64,000 bases of DNA from Carettochelys insculpta (GCF_033958435.1 NC_134138.1:270483798-270547797), one strand, 5' to 3'; shown: positions 31,711 to 43,042, counted from the stretch's first letter. The notes: generated by a model not told the origin, from the sequence alone. Translations and numbers: made by a program.

Positions 31711-33419
31711 CATCGTATGTCTTTTACCAACTGTGTTTACCTGGCCATTTTTCAAACTACCTGCTGTAAGCAGCCATGCTACAAAGTAATATGATGTGAC
31801 ACTAACAACTTCCCCTCCCTGTCCCCTTCTGTGAAATGTCAGGCAGCTGCATGAAGGCATTGAAACAAATGTGCCTGAAAATCTCACAAGGCCCTCCTTG
31901 TGCTGGCTGGCAATGAGAGGGGGCTCTGTTGTCATTTTGCCCGGCAGTAATCTGTGGCTTTATGCATAAAACCCTGCTAAAGGGACCTTGTCCTCTGGGT
32001 TTGCTGTGGGAGCTGCTGTGGTACTGAGAAGGTTTGGTACTGACAGTGCGTTGAAAGGTTGCCGTAGCAATCGTAAGGACAGCATTTCAAAATGGCTTAG
32101 GCAGTCATTTCATGCCTCATGGCTAGAGATTATGCAGATGCTCAAGTTGTGACCTGATCGGGTGTGTTATGGAGAGGCAATAAAGGTCCTATAGGGGGTT
32201 TACTCTATTGGTAGATGTGTGTGTGTGTTGTATAGTATTGGCATGGCTGGGGTAATGGCTACTTATGAACCTTCTCAGCATCCTGGCACAGCTATGGTGC
32301 TGTTGGGGGTGGGGATGAGGAAGTCTCTATCCCCCGTGTCCAGTAAGTGGCTGTTGCAATCTTACCCACTTCAGAGGAGGGGTGAAGGCACTTAGCCCTG
32401 AAATGTTCCCAAGTCAGAATATAAAGTTAGCTTACCACTGGATCACCCCATCTCCTAAACTGTTTCTTAGCTGAGTGTCACTCTCTTCTGGGGGCTCAGT
32501 GTTTCTCCTCCTGTGGCAGCCCTGGCCATCATGCCTGTTTCTCCTCTCTTCATTCAAAGAGTCAGAGCCTTCCAGCTTGCCAGACCTGTTAGCATAACAT
32601 TGAACCTGTGGAAAAGTCATTTTAGTAGTAAATAAACCATTTAGCAGGCATGTGCCAATCTCTGTTTATTGACAAAAACAGTTATGCATGACTATGTCTA
32701 CAGAACTGTGTTTAAAATTTGCTTTCAATAGTACATTAGTCTGTGCCTTAAGATTATAAAATCACATCTCTTAAAAATTCTTGCATAGATATTTAGAGGC
32801 ACAATGTGAATATTCAACTTTAGCCCTCAATGTGTGGATATTCAGACATACAGTTTTTAAATTCGGCAAAAGACCACTCTGATCTAAAATATACATTTTA
32901 ATTACTATATGACAAAAACTTGCTTTCAAAATCTTCCTGTTCTTTCTCTCCGTTCCCCTCTCTCCTTTCACCCTTATAGGGACAACATTCCTTTTCTTCC
33001 AGCTAACTGGACAAATGGGCTTCCCTTTCACTTCAGACTATTTGATGAATTATTTCTGAGAGTACTTTACCCCAAAATCAGTACCTTACTAAGATATGAA
33101 GTCCTTTGATGTGCCTAAAATCTTTGGAAACATAACATAAACATAGAGATAATTTTCATAAACATGCTATGAAAATCACACAAAATAAATTAGTGTTCCC
33201 TTTCTAAAAAACATGAACTAAACTGCTCTGAGTAATTTAAAATAATGTCTTTGTTTTAGTGAGTTTAAATGTTTAGCAATCTGGAATGATGACTTTATGA
33301 AGGCTTAACTGTACATTTAAAGCATAAAATCAGCTTAAAAAATACTGGTGAAGAAAATATAATACAGAGAAGGGGTGCACCACGTATTCCATACCATTTA
33401 ATGTTTTATTCAGCAGAAC
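31711..33419. other. No gene seen; short (GT)n near 32214-32230
   Basis: About 1.7 kb, AT-rich after 32600. No coding exon or repeat family recognised. Confidence 0.45.
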
Positions 33420-33545
33420 AATCAGCTTGCCTTTACTTCAAAGTTAGGGTTAGTTGGGGATGGTCCTGCTTTGGGCAGAGGGCTGGACACAATGACCTCC
33501 TGAGGTCTCTTCCAGCCTAAGGATTCCAAGAGTCTATGATTTTGC
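33420..33545 (+). repeat. CR1 3' end fragment
   Basis: Reads 'gttggggatggtcctgcttt', 'gggctggacacaatgacctc' and 'tgaggtctcttccagcc', then 'agagtctatgatt' as the terminal 8-bp repeat unit of CR1. Confidence 0.75.
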
Positions 33546-33597
33546 AAATAAATCTTTGACAAAGGTCAGGGCATATCAAAAAGCCTGCAGTTGGGGA

Positions 33598-33790
33598 GAG
33601 GGCAAGTTCAGTGGTTTGAGTATAGGCCTGTTTAGCCCATGATTGTGAGCTCAACCCTTGAGGGGGCTGTTTAGGTAGCTGGGGCCAGTAGATTTTGAAA
33701 AAACAAAGAGACAGGGCTTGATCCTGCTCAGAGGGCAGGGGACTGGACTCAGTGACCTCCCAAGGTCCCTTCCAGGTCTATGAGATGTGG
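33598..33790 (+). repeat. tRNA-derived SINE with CR1-like 3' tail
   Basis: Head: 'ttcagtggtttgagtatagg' (A box) and 'gattgtgagctcaaccc' (B box). A ~60-bp middle part follows, then 'gggactggactcagtgacct' and 'aaggtcccttccaggtctat', which is the CR1 3' end. Tortoise SINEs are known to share 3' ends with turtle CR1, which explains how CR1 enzymes could copy them. Confidence 0.75.
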
Positions 33791-33902
33791 ATCTGCATAT
33801 CTCTGGTTTGTTCTATTCCCAAATGTTGTGCTTTCTGCATGTCTAGTTTTCACAGTCTAGCACAGAGTGGGTAAGGAGCTCCATTTTCCTTAGAAAGTTT
33901 AA

Positions 33903-34337
33903 GGCTGTGGCCACACTTGAGCAAAATTTCGCAATGGCCATGCTAACGGCCACATCCGAGAATACTAATGAGGCATTGAAATGAATATTCAGCGCCTCAT
34001 TAGCATGCTGCTGGCCGCAGCACTTCAAAAGTGCCACTTTTCGCTTGCGCGCAGCTCGGCTACGTGGGGTCCTTTTCAAAAGAACCCTGCAGACATCAAA
34101 AACCCCTTATTGCTGTCTACTGATAGGAATAAGGGGATTTCGAAATCTGTGGGGTCCTTTCAGAAAGGACCCCCATGTCGCTGAGCTGTGCATGATTGAA
34201 ACATGGCACTTTCGAGGTGCTGCAGCCAGCAGCATGCTAATGAGGCGCTGAATATTCATTTCAGTGCCTCATTAGTATCCTCCGATTTGGCCATTAGCCT
34301 GGCCATTTCGAAATTTTGCCCAAGTGTGGCCACAGCC
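33903..34337. mobile_element. Foldback Harbinger-like MITE, 435 bp
   Basis: GGCTGTGGCCACACTTG at the left is matched exactly by its reverse complement at the right. Almost the whole element is one long imperfect palindrome (for example 'gcctcattagcatgctgctgg' against 'ccagcagcatgctaatgaggc'). The triplet TAA flanks it (33900-33902, 34338-34340). Confidence 0.9.
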
Positions 34338-34752
34338 TAAGAGTGGCGTTTTTCCCGCCACAAATGGCATTTGCTACATTTGGGATCAGGGATTTGGCTG
34401 GAATGGGTGAGCAGAGAGAAGAAGGAGGCAGTGGGGAAGGTGTGGGGCAGTGGGGAGGGGGCAGGGCCTAGAAGGAGCCGAGGTGGAGTATGAGCAGGGC
34501 CACAGGCTGGGGAGGTCCTTTCCAAGCACAAACTTTACACACTTCCAAGGGGTTTGGACTAATTTCCCCACGTAAACTAGAGTCACTCTATGAACTACTG
34601 GACAACTGCTGAGGTGATAAACTACAGTTTTGTAAAAGAATGAGATATTTTCTGCTGACAGCCAGAATAACATGCTTTAATCACTCTTAGGCACTGAGCA
34701 GGGAAGTAGAAATTGGCATTGCAGTCCCCATCCCCGTTTTGCACAGTTATGT

Positions 34753-35660
34753 GTCTGCACAAAAAGCAGTCAAGTAGCACTTAAAAGACTAGCAAAATAA
34801 TTTATTAGGTGAGCTTTCGTGGGACAAACCCACTTCTTCAGACCATAGCCAGACCAGAACAGACTCAATATTTAAGGCACAGAGAACCAAAAACAGTAAC
34901 CAAGGAGGACAAATCAGAAAAAGAATCAAGGTGAGCAAATCAGAGAGTAGAGGGGTGGGGGAGGAAGGTCAAGAATTAGATTAAGCCAAGTATGCAGGCG
35001 AGCCCCTGTAGTGACTCAGAAGGTTCACATCCTGGTTCAAACCACATGTTAATGTGCTGAATTTGAATATAAAAGACAGCTCGGCTGCTTCTCTTTGAAG
35101 AGCGGTGCGAAAGCTTTTTTTCAGTAACACACATACCTTTAGATCATTAATACAATGCCCCATTCCTTTCAAATGTTGACTAACTGGTTTGTGGATCTGG
35201 AGTGTTTTGATGTCTGTTTTGTGCCCATTAACCCTTTGTCTAAGGAAGTCAGAAGTCTGCCCAATATACAAAGCATCTGGGTATTGTTGGCACATGATGG
35301 CATATATGATGTTAGCAGAGGAGCATGAGAAAGTGCCCATGATTGTGTGAGTAACCTGGTTAGGTCCAGTGATGGTATTTCCAGAAAAGATACGTGGACA
35401 AAGCTGGCACTGGGTTTGTTGCAAGGAAAGGTTCCAGGACTGGTATTCCTGGGGTATAGACTGTGGCTGTTTGTGAGGATCCTCATGAGGTTGGGAGGTT
35501 GTCTGTAGGAGAGAACAGGCCTGTCACCCAGGGCCTTCTGGAGTGTGGCATCCTGATTAAGGATAGGTTGGAGGTCTTTAATAATTCGTTGCAGTGGTGG
35601 ATCAGGAATTCATGTGCATGTCCAGGTTAGTGTGTATTTGCTGACCGGCCAACCTGGGGA
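34753..35660 (-). mobile_element. Penelope-like retroelement, 3' part
   Basis: Minus-strand fragment with the end of the reverse transcriptase linker, a GIY-YIG endonuclease, a 3' UTR and the tail repeat ('gtagcacttaaaagactagc', 'aataatttattaggtgagct'). The 5' part is missing. The tail identifies the related short repeats at 29637, 45960, 50495, 57820 and 62515. Confidence 0.78.
34981..35605 (-). pseudogene. Penelope-like GIY-YIG endonuclease region
   Basis: The upstream part reads LQRIIKDLQPILNQD and LSYRQPPNLMRIL, the conserved linker before the endonuclease. After a frameshift around 35415-35430 the frame continues in QLCPRIFSG. The GIY-YIG domain shows IIYAIMC (GIY block), LYIGQT (YIG block), FLRQRVNGH (Arg/His block) and LQREAAELSFIF with the catalytic glutamate. 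The domain ends near CGLNQD, as usual for vertebrate Penelope-like elements. Catalytic positions appear kept, but the frameshift and 5' truncation make the copy inactive. In the intact element this nuclease nicks DNA to prime reverse transcription. Confidence 0.8.
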
Positions 35661-35810
35661 GCAAAAAGCTTCTCCTTAAATTACTACTTATCTGTTTATT
35701 TTAATTTAATTATTTAAAACCAGCCAGCCATTCTCTGGTGGTTTTCTCTTTCACCCTCTTCTGTAAGTAAGGCTGATGACCAGGGTCATTAGCAGAATGT
35801 GGGACTCTAG

Positions 35811-36502
35811 AGCCGTGTCTACACGAGCACGCTACTTTGAAGTAGCGGCGCTAACTTCGAAATAGTGCCCGTCATGGCTACATGTGGCGAGCGCTATTTC
35901 AAAGTTGAAATCGACGTTAGGCGGCGAGATGTCGAAGCCGCTAACCCCATGAGGGGATGGGAATAACAACCTACTTCGACGTTCAACGTTGAAGTAGGGC
36001 ACGTGTAGACGATCCGCGTCCTGCAACATCGAAAGAGTGGGGTCCGCCATGGTGGCCATCAGCTGAGGGGTTGAGAGACCCTCTCTCTCCAGCCCCTGCG
36101 GGGCTCTGTGGTCACCGTGTGCAGCAGCCCTTAGCCCAGGGCTTCTGGCTGCTGCTGCGGTAGCTGGGGATCCATGCTGCATGCACAGGGTCTGCAACCA
36201 GTTGTTGGCTCTGTGGATCTTGTGTTGTATAGTGCAACTGTGTCTGGGAGGGGCCCTTTAAGGGAGCGGCTTGCTGTTGAGTCCGCCCTGTGACCCTGTC
36301 TGCAGCTGTTCCTGGCACCCTTATTTCAATGTGTGCTACTTTGGCATGTAGACGTTCCCTCGCAGCGCCTATTTCGATGTGGTGCTGCCCAACATCAAAG
36401 TTGAACATCGACGTTGCCAGCCCTGGAAGATGCGTGGACGTTATTCATCGAAATAGACTATTTCGATGTCGCTATATCGAAATAAGCTATTTCGATGTAG
36501 CC
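35811..36502 (-). mobile_element. Harbinger MITE, copy E, 692 bp
   Basis: Same family as copies A, B and D, in reverse orientation. TAG flanks it exactly (35808-35810, 36503-36505). One end is the normal AGCCGTGTCTACACG. The other reads (reverse complement) GGCTACATCGAAATAGC, lacking the usual GTCTACACG part of the terminus. Confidence 0.87.
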
Positions 36503-36522
36503 TAGGTGGGTAAATCCTCTAT

Positions 36523-36800
36523 AGCATGAGCAAAAGCCAGCTGGTTTTCAGCTAAGGCTGTAGAACAGATTTCACCTTCCTTTGCTAGTGTCTCATTGCT
36601 TCTGAGTTACATGCTTCATTCAGCTGAGGACACACAACCTGAGTTTCCAAGATCTTCCAGTTGTAAGGCCAGCAGACCCAGGCTGTTAGCATGTGGGAGT
36701 GAACCTCTGAGGCTAAAGAGATGGACTGTTACCACATGAACCAGCTGGCCCTCTTTTAAGGCCGTAGAGCAGACTTCATGCTTCCTTGTCAGTGGTCTCA
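36523..36800 (-). repeat. Two tandem tRNA-like SINE copies
   Basis: Both copies carry, on the minus strand, a leader ending in 'ctctacggccttaa' or 'ttctacagccttag', followed by '(g)ccagctgg'. The longer copy continues into 'ttcatgtggtaacagtcc' (A box) and 'cagaggttcactccc' (B box). Same family as 17745-17960. Confidence 0.5.
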
Positions 36801-37438
36801 GTGCCTCTGGGATACAACTAGATGCTTTTCTTTTCCTTTCTCCTTGTGGCTCCCACACTGTGCCTGCTCTAATTTCAGCCATGAGTGATCCAACCCACTA
36901 GCTGGCCACAGGACTGAAGAACCAAGAAAGCATAGAGCTGCCTTTATTTCCCCTGTTGTGTCCTTAGCTGACCCCAGCTTGACCAGAACCAGGAAGTATG
37001 TTTCTGGGAATTTGCTCTTGGCTTTCTTTTGCAGTCTTCTCCCTGCGCCAGATGGGCAGGAGAACTGCACAAGTAGCCAGCCTAACTGAACTCATAACGA
37101 GTGCCTGACCAAAGCGCCTGAACTCCAAAGGGTTTTGGCTCATTTCCACAGTCAGTAAATAGCTCGTTTAGTTTGAGAAAGCCCAAGAAACTTCACTGTT
37201 GACGCTGTCTTTTCTTTATCTTTTGCTTTTGCTTTATCCACAAAATTGGTAATAAAAGGCCACCTTAATCCTTCCTCTGGCTTTCTTCATGCCACCTCTC
37301 CAGCAGGTCTCCAGCTCCTTGGCAGCTGACTTCATTTGTCTCTGTCAGCCACTTCTTAACTGGTAGTAAATCTCATTCTGAATTAGAGCTTCCAGCATCT
37401 CGCTTCTGATGAACAGCATACAGCAAAATGAAAGAACT
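36801..37438. other. No gene seen
   Basis: No repeat or exon recognised. Small minus-strand frames show no domain. Confidence 0.45.
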
Positions 37439-37555
37439 TGAATCACAGAATCCTAGGGTTGGAAGAGACCTCACAACATCATTGAGTCCAGTCCCCAACT
37501 TGGTTATAAACCATTCCAGAGGCAGTCAAGTAACCATCATCTGACCTGTTTTTTT
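37439..37555 (-). repeat. CR1 3' end fragment
   Basis: The plus strand reads 'aatcacagaatcctagggtt', 'ggaagagacctcacaacatc' and 'tgagtccagtccccaac', the reverse complement of a CR1 3' terminus. Confidence 0.75.
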
Positions 37556-38770
37556 ACTGAAAATAACACTTAGCACCTATATTTTTCCAGATCATAGTAC
37601 AAACACTAGCTAATCCACACCACATCCCAAGAGGGCTACTTTGTGGAGTTAGTGAAATTCAGGATAGACTTGTCCAAGGGTATGCAGTGACTAAGCAACA
37701 AAGCCAGGCTGAGAACTCAAATAGTGCTGGCGCCGCACCTTAGGTACAAGCCACGAGACCACAGCTGCTTCAGAAAACCACAGTTTCTTCTGTTAAAATA
37801 ATTTAAAGAAATTAAGCACTACTGAGCTCTTGAACTTACAATCTTTGCTGAAGCCAAATTCCCATTAAAATCAAGTAAGAACTGAAAGATGGAGTCCCAA
37901 GGAAACAAATTACTGTCTTCAGTTTAAGGAAAAAAACAAAAACAAAAACAACAACCCACAAGACTCCTACGGCAAATAATTGTTCCAAATCAAATCTATA
38001 GCATTTTCAGGAAGAGAACTTTAGAAATGTTTCCTGTAACTTTTTAGACAGCTTTGTGATGTTTCCTTTTGGAATTTCTGAGCCACTTAAGCTGAGAATT
38101 TAACCATATCTCCAGTAAGATGACGTGACCTTTAATTTCTGGACTCGAAGGTTAAAAAAATCCACATAGGTTGATATTATGATGCTTATAATTTGAATAT
38201 GTATTCCAGTTTTCTTTACTGCTGCACCATGAAAGCTTTGTAGCTGAGGACAGATAAGTCCTTAATTAAAAGTGTTAAAAATTTGCAAGTGAAGGAGAAA
38301 ACAAATACAGCTTCTCTAGTAACTAAATTCTATGTGTTGCAATGTATTTTTGGAGTTGAAAGGAAATGTTTAAAAAATAATGGCACTCTTAGAACAGCTG
38401 TAATGAAACAGGTAAAAATAGGATGTTAAACAGTGAAATTCTGCTGCAATTACTGTTCCCAAGCTTGCAGCTGACCCATGAATTGATAATGCACTCCCAT
38501 GAAATATTACATTATTGCACTGTGCAATTAATTGCACAGGCAAATACAGGTGTTTTCATCACAGAGGAATACGTCAAAGACCACAGGACATTTTGTTACA
38601 TAATAATTATGTCCAGAGTTGTTCTTTTTTCAGGTGTGCCTGGATTATAAAGATTATAAAGAGAAAAGGCCTGAGTCCATTTAGTAGCACCAGCGTAATT
38701 CTACAGTAAGTCCATTCAAGTTCATGGCATGGCTTGACTATCCAACCACAGCGACAAGAAGAGAATCAGA
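37556..38770. other. No gene seen
   Basis: About 1.2 kb AT-rich sequence with an A-rich run near 37929-37950. No exon or repeat family recognised. Confidence 0.45.
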
Positions 38771-38774
38771 TTTA

Positions 38775-39074
38775 GGCTATGTCTACACTAGGCAAAGTAA
38801 GTCAACTGCAGTTACGCAATTCTATCTACAGCAATCACATATCTAGAATTGATGTATCTGCGCTCAGTTTACTTGGCTGTCCTTACTGAACAAGGTTGAT
38901 GGGGGAGTTTCTCCCGTTGACCTCCCTTACTCCTTCCATCTCACAAGGAGTACAGGGGTCAACTAGAACCCTTCAGAGGTCAATTTCGTGCATCCCCCAC
39001 CAGTGCGCAAAATCGAACCCCAGAAGATCGACCCTAAGCAGGTCAATCTTCCAGGCTAGCAAAGACTTAGCTCC
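38775..39074. mobile_element. MITE, ~300 bp (family with GGCTATGTCTACACTAG end)
   Basis: Starts GGCTATGTCTACACTAGGC after TTA. The right end is diverged ('ctagcaaagacttagctcc'). The body ('ggctgtccttactga', 'gagtttctcccgttgacctc', 'gaagatcgaccct') recurs at 40850-41175, which proves it is a dispersed repeat. Confidence 0.65.
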
Positions 39075-39164
39075 AGACATGAACATCTTGTCATCGTCAT
39101 GAACATCTCTGTGAACATCTTATTATCTGAACTCCTGAATATCATTGTCCAAAGAACTTCCCCA

Positions 39165-39300
39165 TAATAATCCCTAGAGCAGATCATTTAGAAAAACAGC
39201 CAATCCTGATAAACAGATAATTGCTGGTTTAACCTCGTCTTGGACTAAGGGCCTTCTGTGTAAAGAAACTGTGATAATCCCTATATTATGGAACCTTCCA
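39165..39300 (-). repeat. CR1 internal 3' fragment
   Basis: 'aatccctagagcagatcatt' and 'tagaaaaacagccaatcct' match the CR1 copy at 49826-49850 ('attcctagagcagatctatt'). Reverse orientation. Confidence 0.5.
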
Positions 39301-40135
39301 GTTATATTTTCTGTTTTGTGGGGCTGCCTTACAAATATGTTACTGGAATGCAGCAAAACAGCCTATAAGATGCCTCAGCTGTGAAGTGGCCTTTTAATAA
39401 GGAGTCGTAAGCTTCCTGAATGAGTCAACCATTGTAAGGGCTGTACTGGGTTGAGGTAAATGACATTGCCAGGCCTGAATGTCCTCTCACCGTGGGGTAA
39501 ATGAGATGCTGCTCAGTTCAAATTATTGGAGATAAAGTGGTGCTCAGCCAATGAGAGAGGGGAATTAGAAATATTTCATTACTTCCTGCTTCAGAAGCCT
39601 TTGGACTAGATTGTGACTTTTAGCATAACCCTGTGTAAGAATTTCCTTCTGTGATCCCTGTAATGATATAGTTTTACTTATAACCTATTAGTCACCCACT
39701 AGGTGTCTCTGTCTGCTATGTAAACTTCCAAGGAGTGGTAAACAATGGAGCCAAAGCAGGAACTCAAGCTATGTGGGAGCCTGCTTCTGTCTGTTGTAGC
39801 TGTTTAGGACTGTTTCTGTATATCACTGCCCTCCTTGAGAGAAAGTAACCTGCAAATTACGAGTATTCTGCCCATGTACATCTCAACTGTCTTGGCTAGC
39901 TCATTGGGGTAAAAGCAGGGTTCTGCTCCACCTATACAGGAGTGGGGAAGTAGCACGCATGTACTTTTTACTCTCCAGCATCTTAGTGTTGATAGTTGTA
40001 CTCTAGTAAAAAAACCACCAGATGATCTTTGATCCAGACAGTCTGGTGAGCGAATTCAGATTTCATAAGAAAGATGCCACCTTTGATAACAGAAGAGTTT
40101 CCTTACTGTACTGGGGCATTGACCAAGTACCAAAG
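39301..40135. other. No gene seen
   Basis: Unrecognised non-coding sequence. Confidence 0.4.
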
Positions 40136-40157
40136 TAGGGGAAGTCATTATGATTCC

Positions 40158-40195
40158 TGGCAAGTCTCCTATCCAAGTACTGAGCCACCCTGGCA
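40158..40195 (-). repeat. Possible 5S-rRNA-derived SINE trace
   Basis: 'ctcctatccaagtactgagc' resembles the reverse complement of the 5S rRNA internal control region ('tctcccatccaagtactaac'). Only about 35 bp match, so it is at best a relic of a 5S-derived SINE and not a 5S gene. Confidence 0.3.
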
Positions 40196-40849
40196 TGAGA
40201 AATAGGGTTACAGCTGTTGCATGGTCATTTAGGAGAGTGACTACAGTTGCTCAGCAGACTATTTGCTCACTATAAACTATTTGTGGATTTTAAAAAAGAA
40301 CATTGGTCTTATCTTTTAATTAAGGATCAGTTTAGTTTCAGAGTGAAGCACAATTTTATATATTCTTGACATCCCTGACGTTCATTTTCTTCACCGTGTA
40401 TCTAACTACATTTTCTGCTTCGTTGGTTTTGAAGCATGGTGTCACGCAATGGCTCTGTGAGCACAGATGCCTTCATGACAGATCAGTCATGTCAAAGGGA
40501 TCAATCCTGCCTGAAGCAAGGGACCCTTCATTTGGGATAGGAAGGTACCCGCCTCCACTGGCCTTGCAGGAGTGGCCTTTACAAAACAGTGGGAGCTGAA
40601 TCCGCCACAAAGAACTGAGTACATAAGCCATGAAGAAGATCAGAATGTATGCTTGATATCAGGCCTGGAGAATGAATGGATGAACAGTTGATGTAACCCC
40701 CAGGGGCTACTTTAATTTAGCTGGGGCTGGGTAGGTCAGTACCGAAGAGATGCAAAGATGTCTTCAAGTCAGCTGTCCTTCCCCACCCAAACTTCTCTCC
40801 AGCAGCGTGGGGAGGGGAGAGTGGCAGGAGAAGCAGAGAAGCTGATGCC
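40196..40849. other. No gene seen
   Basis: No repeat or exon recognised. Confidence 0.4.
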
Positions 40850-41175
40850 AGGTCTACATGAGGCCTTCAAGTCAATTGTAGATACACAATTCCAGCTGTG
40901 GCAATTGAGTAGCTGGAGTTGACTTATCTGCAATTGACTTACCTGGCTGTCCTCACTGAGGGAGTTTGAGGGGAGAGTTTCTCCTGTTGACCTCACTTTA
41001 TCCTTGAAAGATTGAGGAGTACCGTGGCCGACTGTCAATCCCTGGTAATTCAATTTCATGCTTCCCCATTAGGCACACAAAATCAAACCCTGGAAGATTG
41101 ATCCTGACTGGGTTGATCTTCTGGGTACTGAAGCCATAACCTGAATTTAGATGAGTCTACACTGACGTAAGCTGT
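40850..41175. mobile_element. MITE, second copy of the 38775 family
   Basis: Shares 'acctggctgtcctcactga', 'gagtttctcctgttgacctc' and 'ggaagattgatcctgac' with 38775-39074. The right end reads 'gatgagtctacactgacg', keeping a TCTACACT-type terminus. The exact ends are uncertain. Confidence 0.6.
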
Positions 41176-41829
41176 GTGTGGAGGAACTGGAAGAAGAGAT
41201 AAATTGCATACAGGCTGACTGTCCTTTAATGTATCTGACCCTTCCTTGCATTCTCCTATTGGTTGTTTTCCTCTCGTCCAGCCTTTTGGCATGAACCTTA
41301 CATCCACTTAGATTCTCTGCATGTCAGTTAGAGTGGGTGGGCCAAATGCAGGTGCAATCTGTATAAGACTATGGGTTACATGTCATTGCAGTGGGAGAGT
41401 CTAAAGGTACATCTACACAGCAGCCTTATTCCCAAATAAGATACTCTGAAATAGCTTATTTTGAAATAACTCATTTACACACAGAAATGCATATCGAAAT
41501 CTATGTCTGTGGCCCTCTTGTGTCTCCAGAAATGGTGGTTAGCAGTGGCAGTGAGGATCTATGTGCAGTGTTTGAATCTGCAGCTTCCCTCATGGCTTAT
41601 CTGTCCAATATTGGATTTGCATGGTCGACTGCAATAACCATATATCAGTCTATTTCTGAATTCTTGAGTCGGAGAGTTTTTCCCTCTAAGACAAAATTCT
41701 TTTGCATGACGTGCATGTATACTATCGAAGGATGATGTGCCCTGTCATTGGCCATTTGCGTGGCCATTTCGAAGTTTGGGGCTCGTGTAGACATGGCCCA
41801 CATGACAGTTCACCGAAGAGGATTTCTTT

Positions 41830-42126
41830 GGGAAGACTTTCATCACCCATTCTTCTCACATGACCAAGCCATCATAGTCTTCTGCTGTTGAGGATCGCTA
41901 TGAGGGTGGGTATGCCAGGTCTTGACAGGACAACTGCATTTGAAACTCTGTCTTGTCCGTTGATGTTCATAATTCTGCGGAGGCAGCAAAGATGGAAGCT
42001 GTTCAATTTTTTCTCCTGGTTCGAGTAGGTGGTCCATGCCTCAGAACCATATAGCAGGATCCTCAATACACGTGGCTGGTAGATTAGTATCTTTGTTTTC
42101 ACTGTCAGCTTATAGCAAAATAGCAC
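41830..42126 (-). pseudogene. LINE reverse transcriptase C-terminal fragment
   Basis: Minus-strand frame with LLYGSEAWTTYSNQEKKLN, LRRIMNINGQDRVSN and LSRPGIPTL. It aligns with the 2035-3885 LINE (YGSETWTLYAHQEKRLN, ISWKDRVSN, GIPTM) and so belongs to the same broad family. It lies inside the outer MITE, with both ends truncated. Confidence 0.7.
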
Positions 42127-42160
42127 TTAGCTATTTTGAAATACATCATCTGAACACATA

Positions 42161-42554
42161 GGCCATTTCTACACAGGCCACTTCCTTTGGAAGTGCCATG
42201 CTAATACAGGGGGCAAAATATGCTAATAAGGTGCGGATGCAAATTCCCCACACCTCATTAGCATAACGTCACGTGATTTGGAGTCCGGAAGACCGTTCTT
42301 CTAGACTCCAAAACACCGTGTAGAAGTGTGGCCCTGCGGGGGGTGCTTCCAGAAGGAAGTCCTCCTTCCAGAGGCCCCTTCTTCCCATAAATTTTCGGGA
42401 AGAAGGGGCCTCCAGAAGAACAGTCTTCCAGACTCCAAATCACGTGACATTATGCTAATGAGATGCAGGGAATTTGCATCTGCTCCTCATTAGCATATTT
42501 GCTCCCTGTATTAGCATGCCACTTCCAAAGGAAGTGGCCTGTGTAGAAACAGCC
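42161..42554. mobile_element. Foldback MITE, 394 bp, inner layer
   Basis: Ends GGCCATTTCTACACAGGCC and (reverse complement) GGCTGTTTCTACACAGGCC. The whole element is a long palindrome centred near 42390 ('gaggccccttcttccc' against 'gggaagaaggggcctc'). ATA flanks it (42158-42160, 42555-42557). Confidence 0.88.
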
Positions 42555-42751
42555 ATAGAGCCTATTTCGAGTTAGAGCCATTGGACATACAATGGCTTAT
42601 TTTGAAATAGGCACTATTCCTCACAAAATGGGGTTTACCAATTTCAAAATAACCCACCTGCTATTTCGAATTTATTTGGAAATAGCAATTGCATCATGTA
42701 GTCACTAGGTTAGTTATTTCAAAATAACTGTACTGTGTAGATCTACCCTAA

Positions 42752-43039
42752 GGCTAAGGCTACACCACAGTTTCTATTTCAGAATACACTTGTATCCCGA
42801 AATAGAAGCGGCACAGCTAAACACTGTGCTCGAAATAGTGAGGCGACTTCAAATGCATTAGTTCATTCCCGGTAACCCTCGTCACACAAGGGTTACCAGG
42901 AAGCTCAAAATAGCCCTTTATTTCAACCCCAGTGAAGCGTAATCTGCACAAGGTTTTGAAATAAAGGGGCTCGGATGCAATTTGTGCACCACAGTTTGGA
43001 CAAGTTATTTCAAGCTAGGGCTCCAGTGTAACCCTCACC
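42752..43039. mobile_element. Harbinger-like MITE, 288 bp, abutting
   Basis: Left GGCTAAGGCTACACCAC and right (reverse complement) GGTGAGGGTTACACTGG form an imperfect inverted pair. TAA flanks it (42749-42751, 43040-43042). The left TAA is shared with the element ending at 42748. Confidence 0.65.
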
Positions 43040-43042
43040 TAA

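Larger units (their letters stand above)
41405..42748. mobile_element. Harbinger-like MITE, outer layer of a nest
   Basis: Ends AGGTACATCTACACAG and (reverse complement) GGGTAGATCTACACAG are inverted, 14 of 16 identical. TAA flanks both ends (41402-41404, 42749-42751). Inside lie a LINE fragment (41830-42126) and another MITE (42161-42554), so the original outer element was much shorter. Confidence 0.75.
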
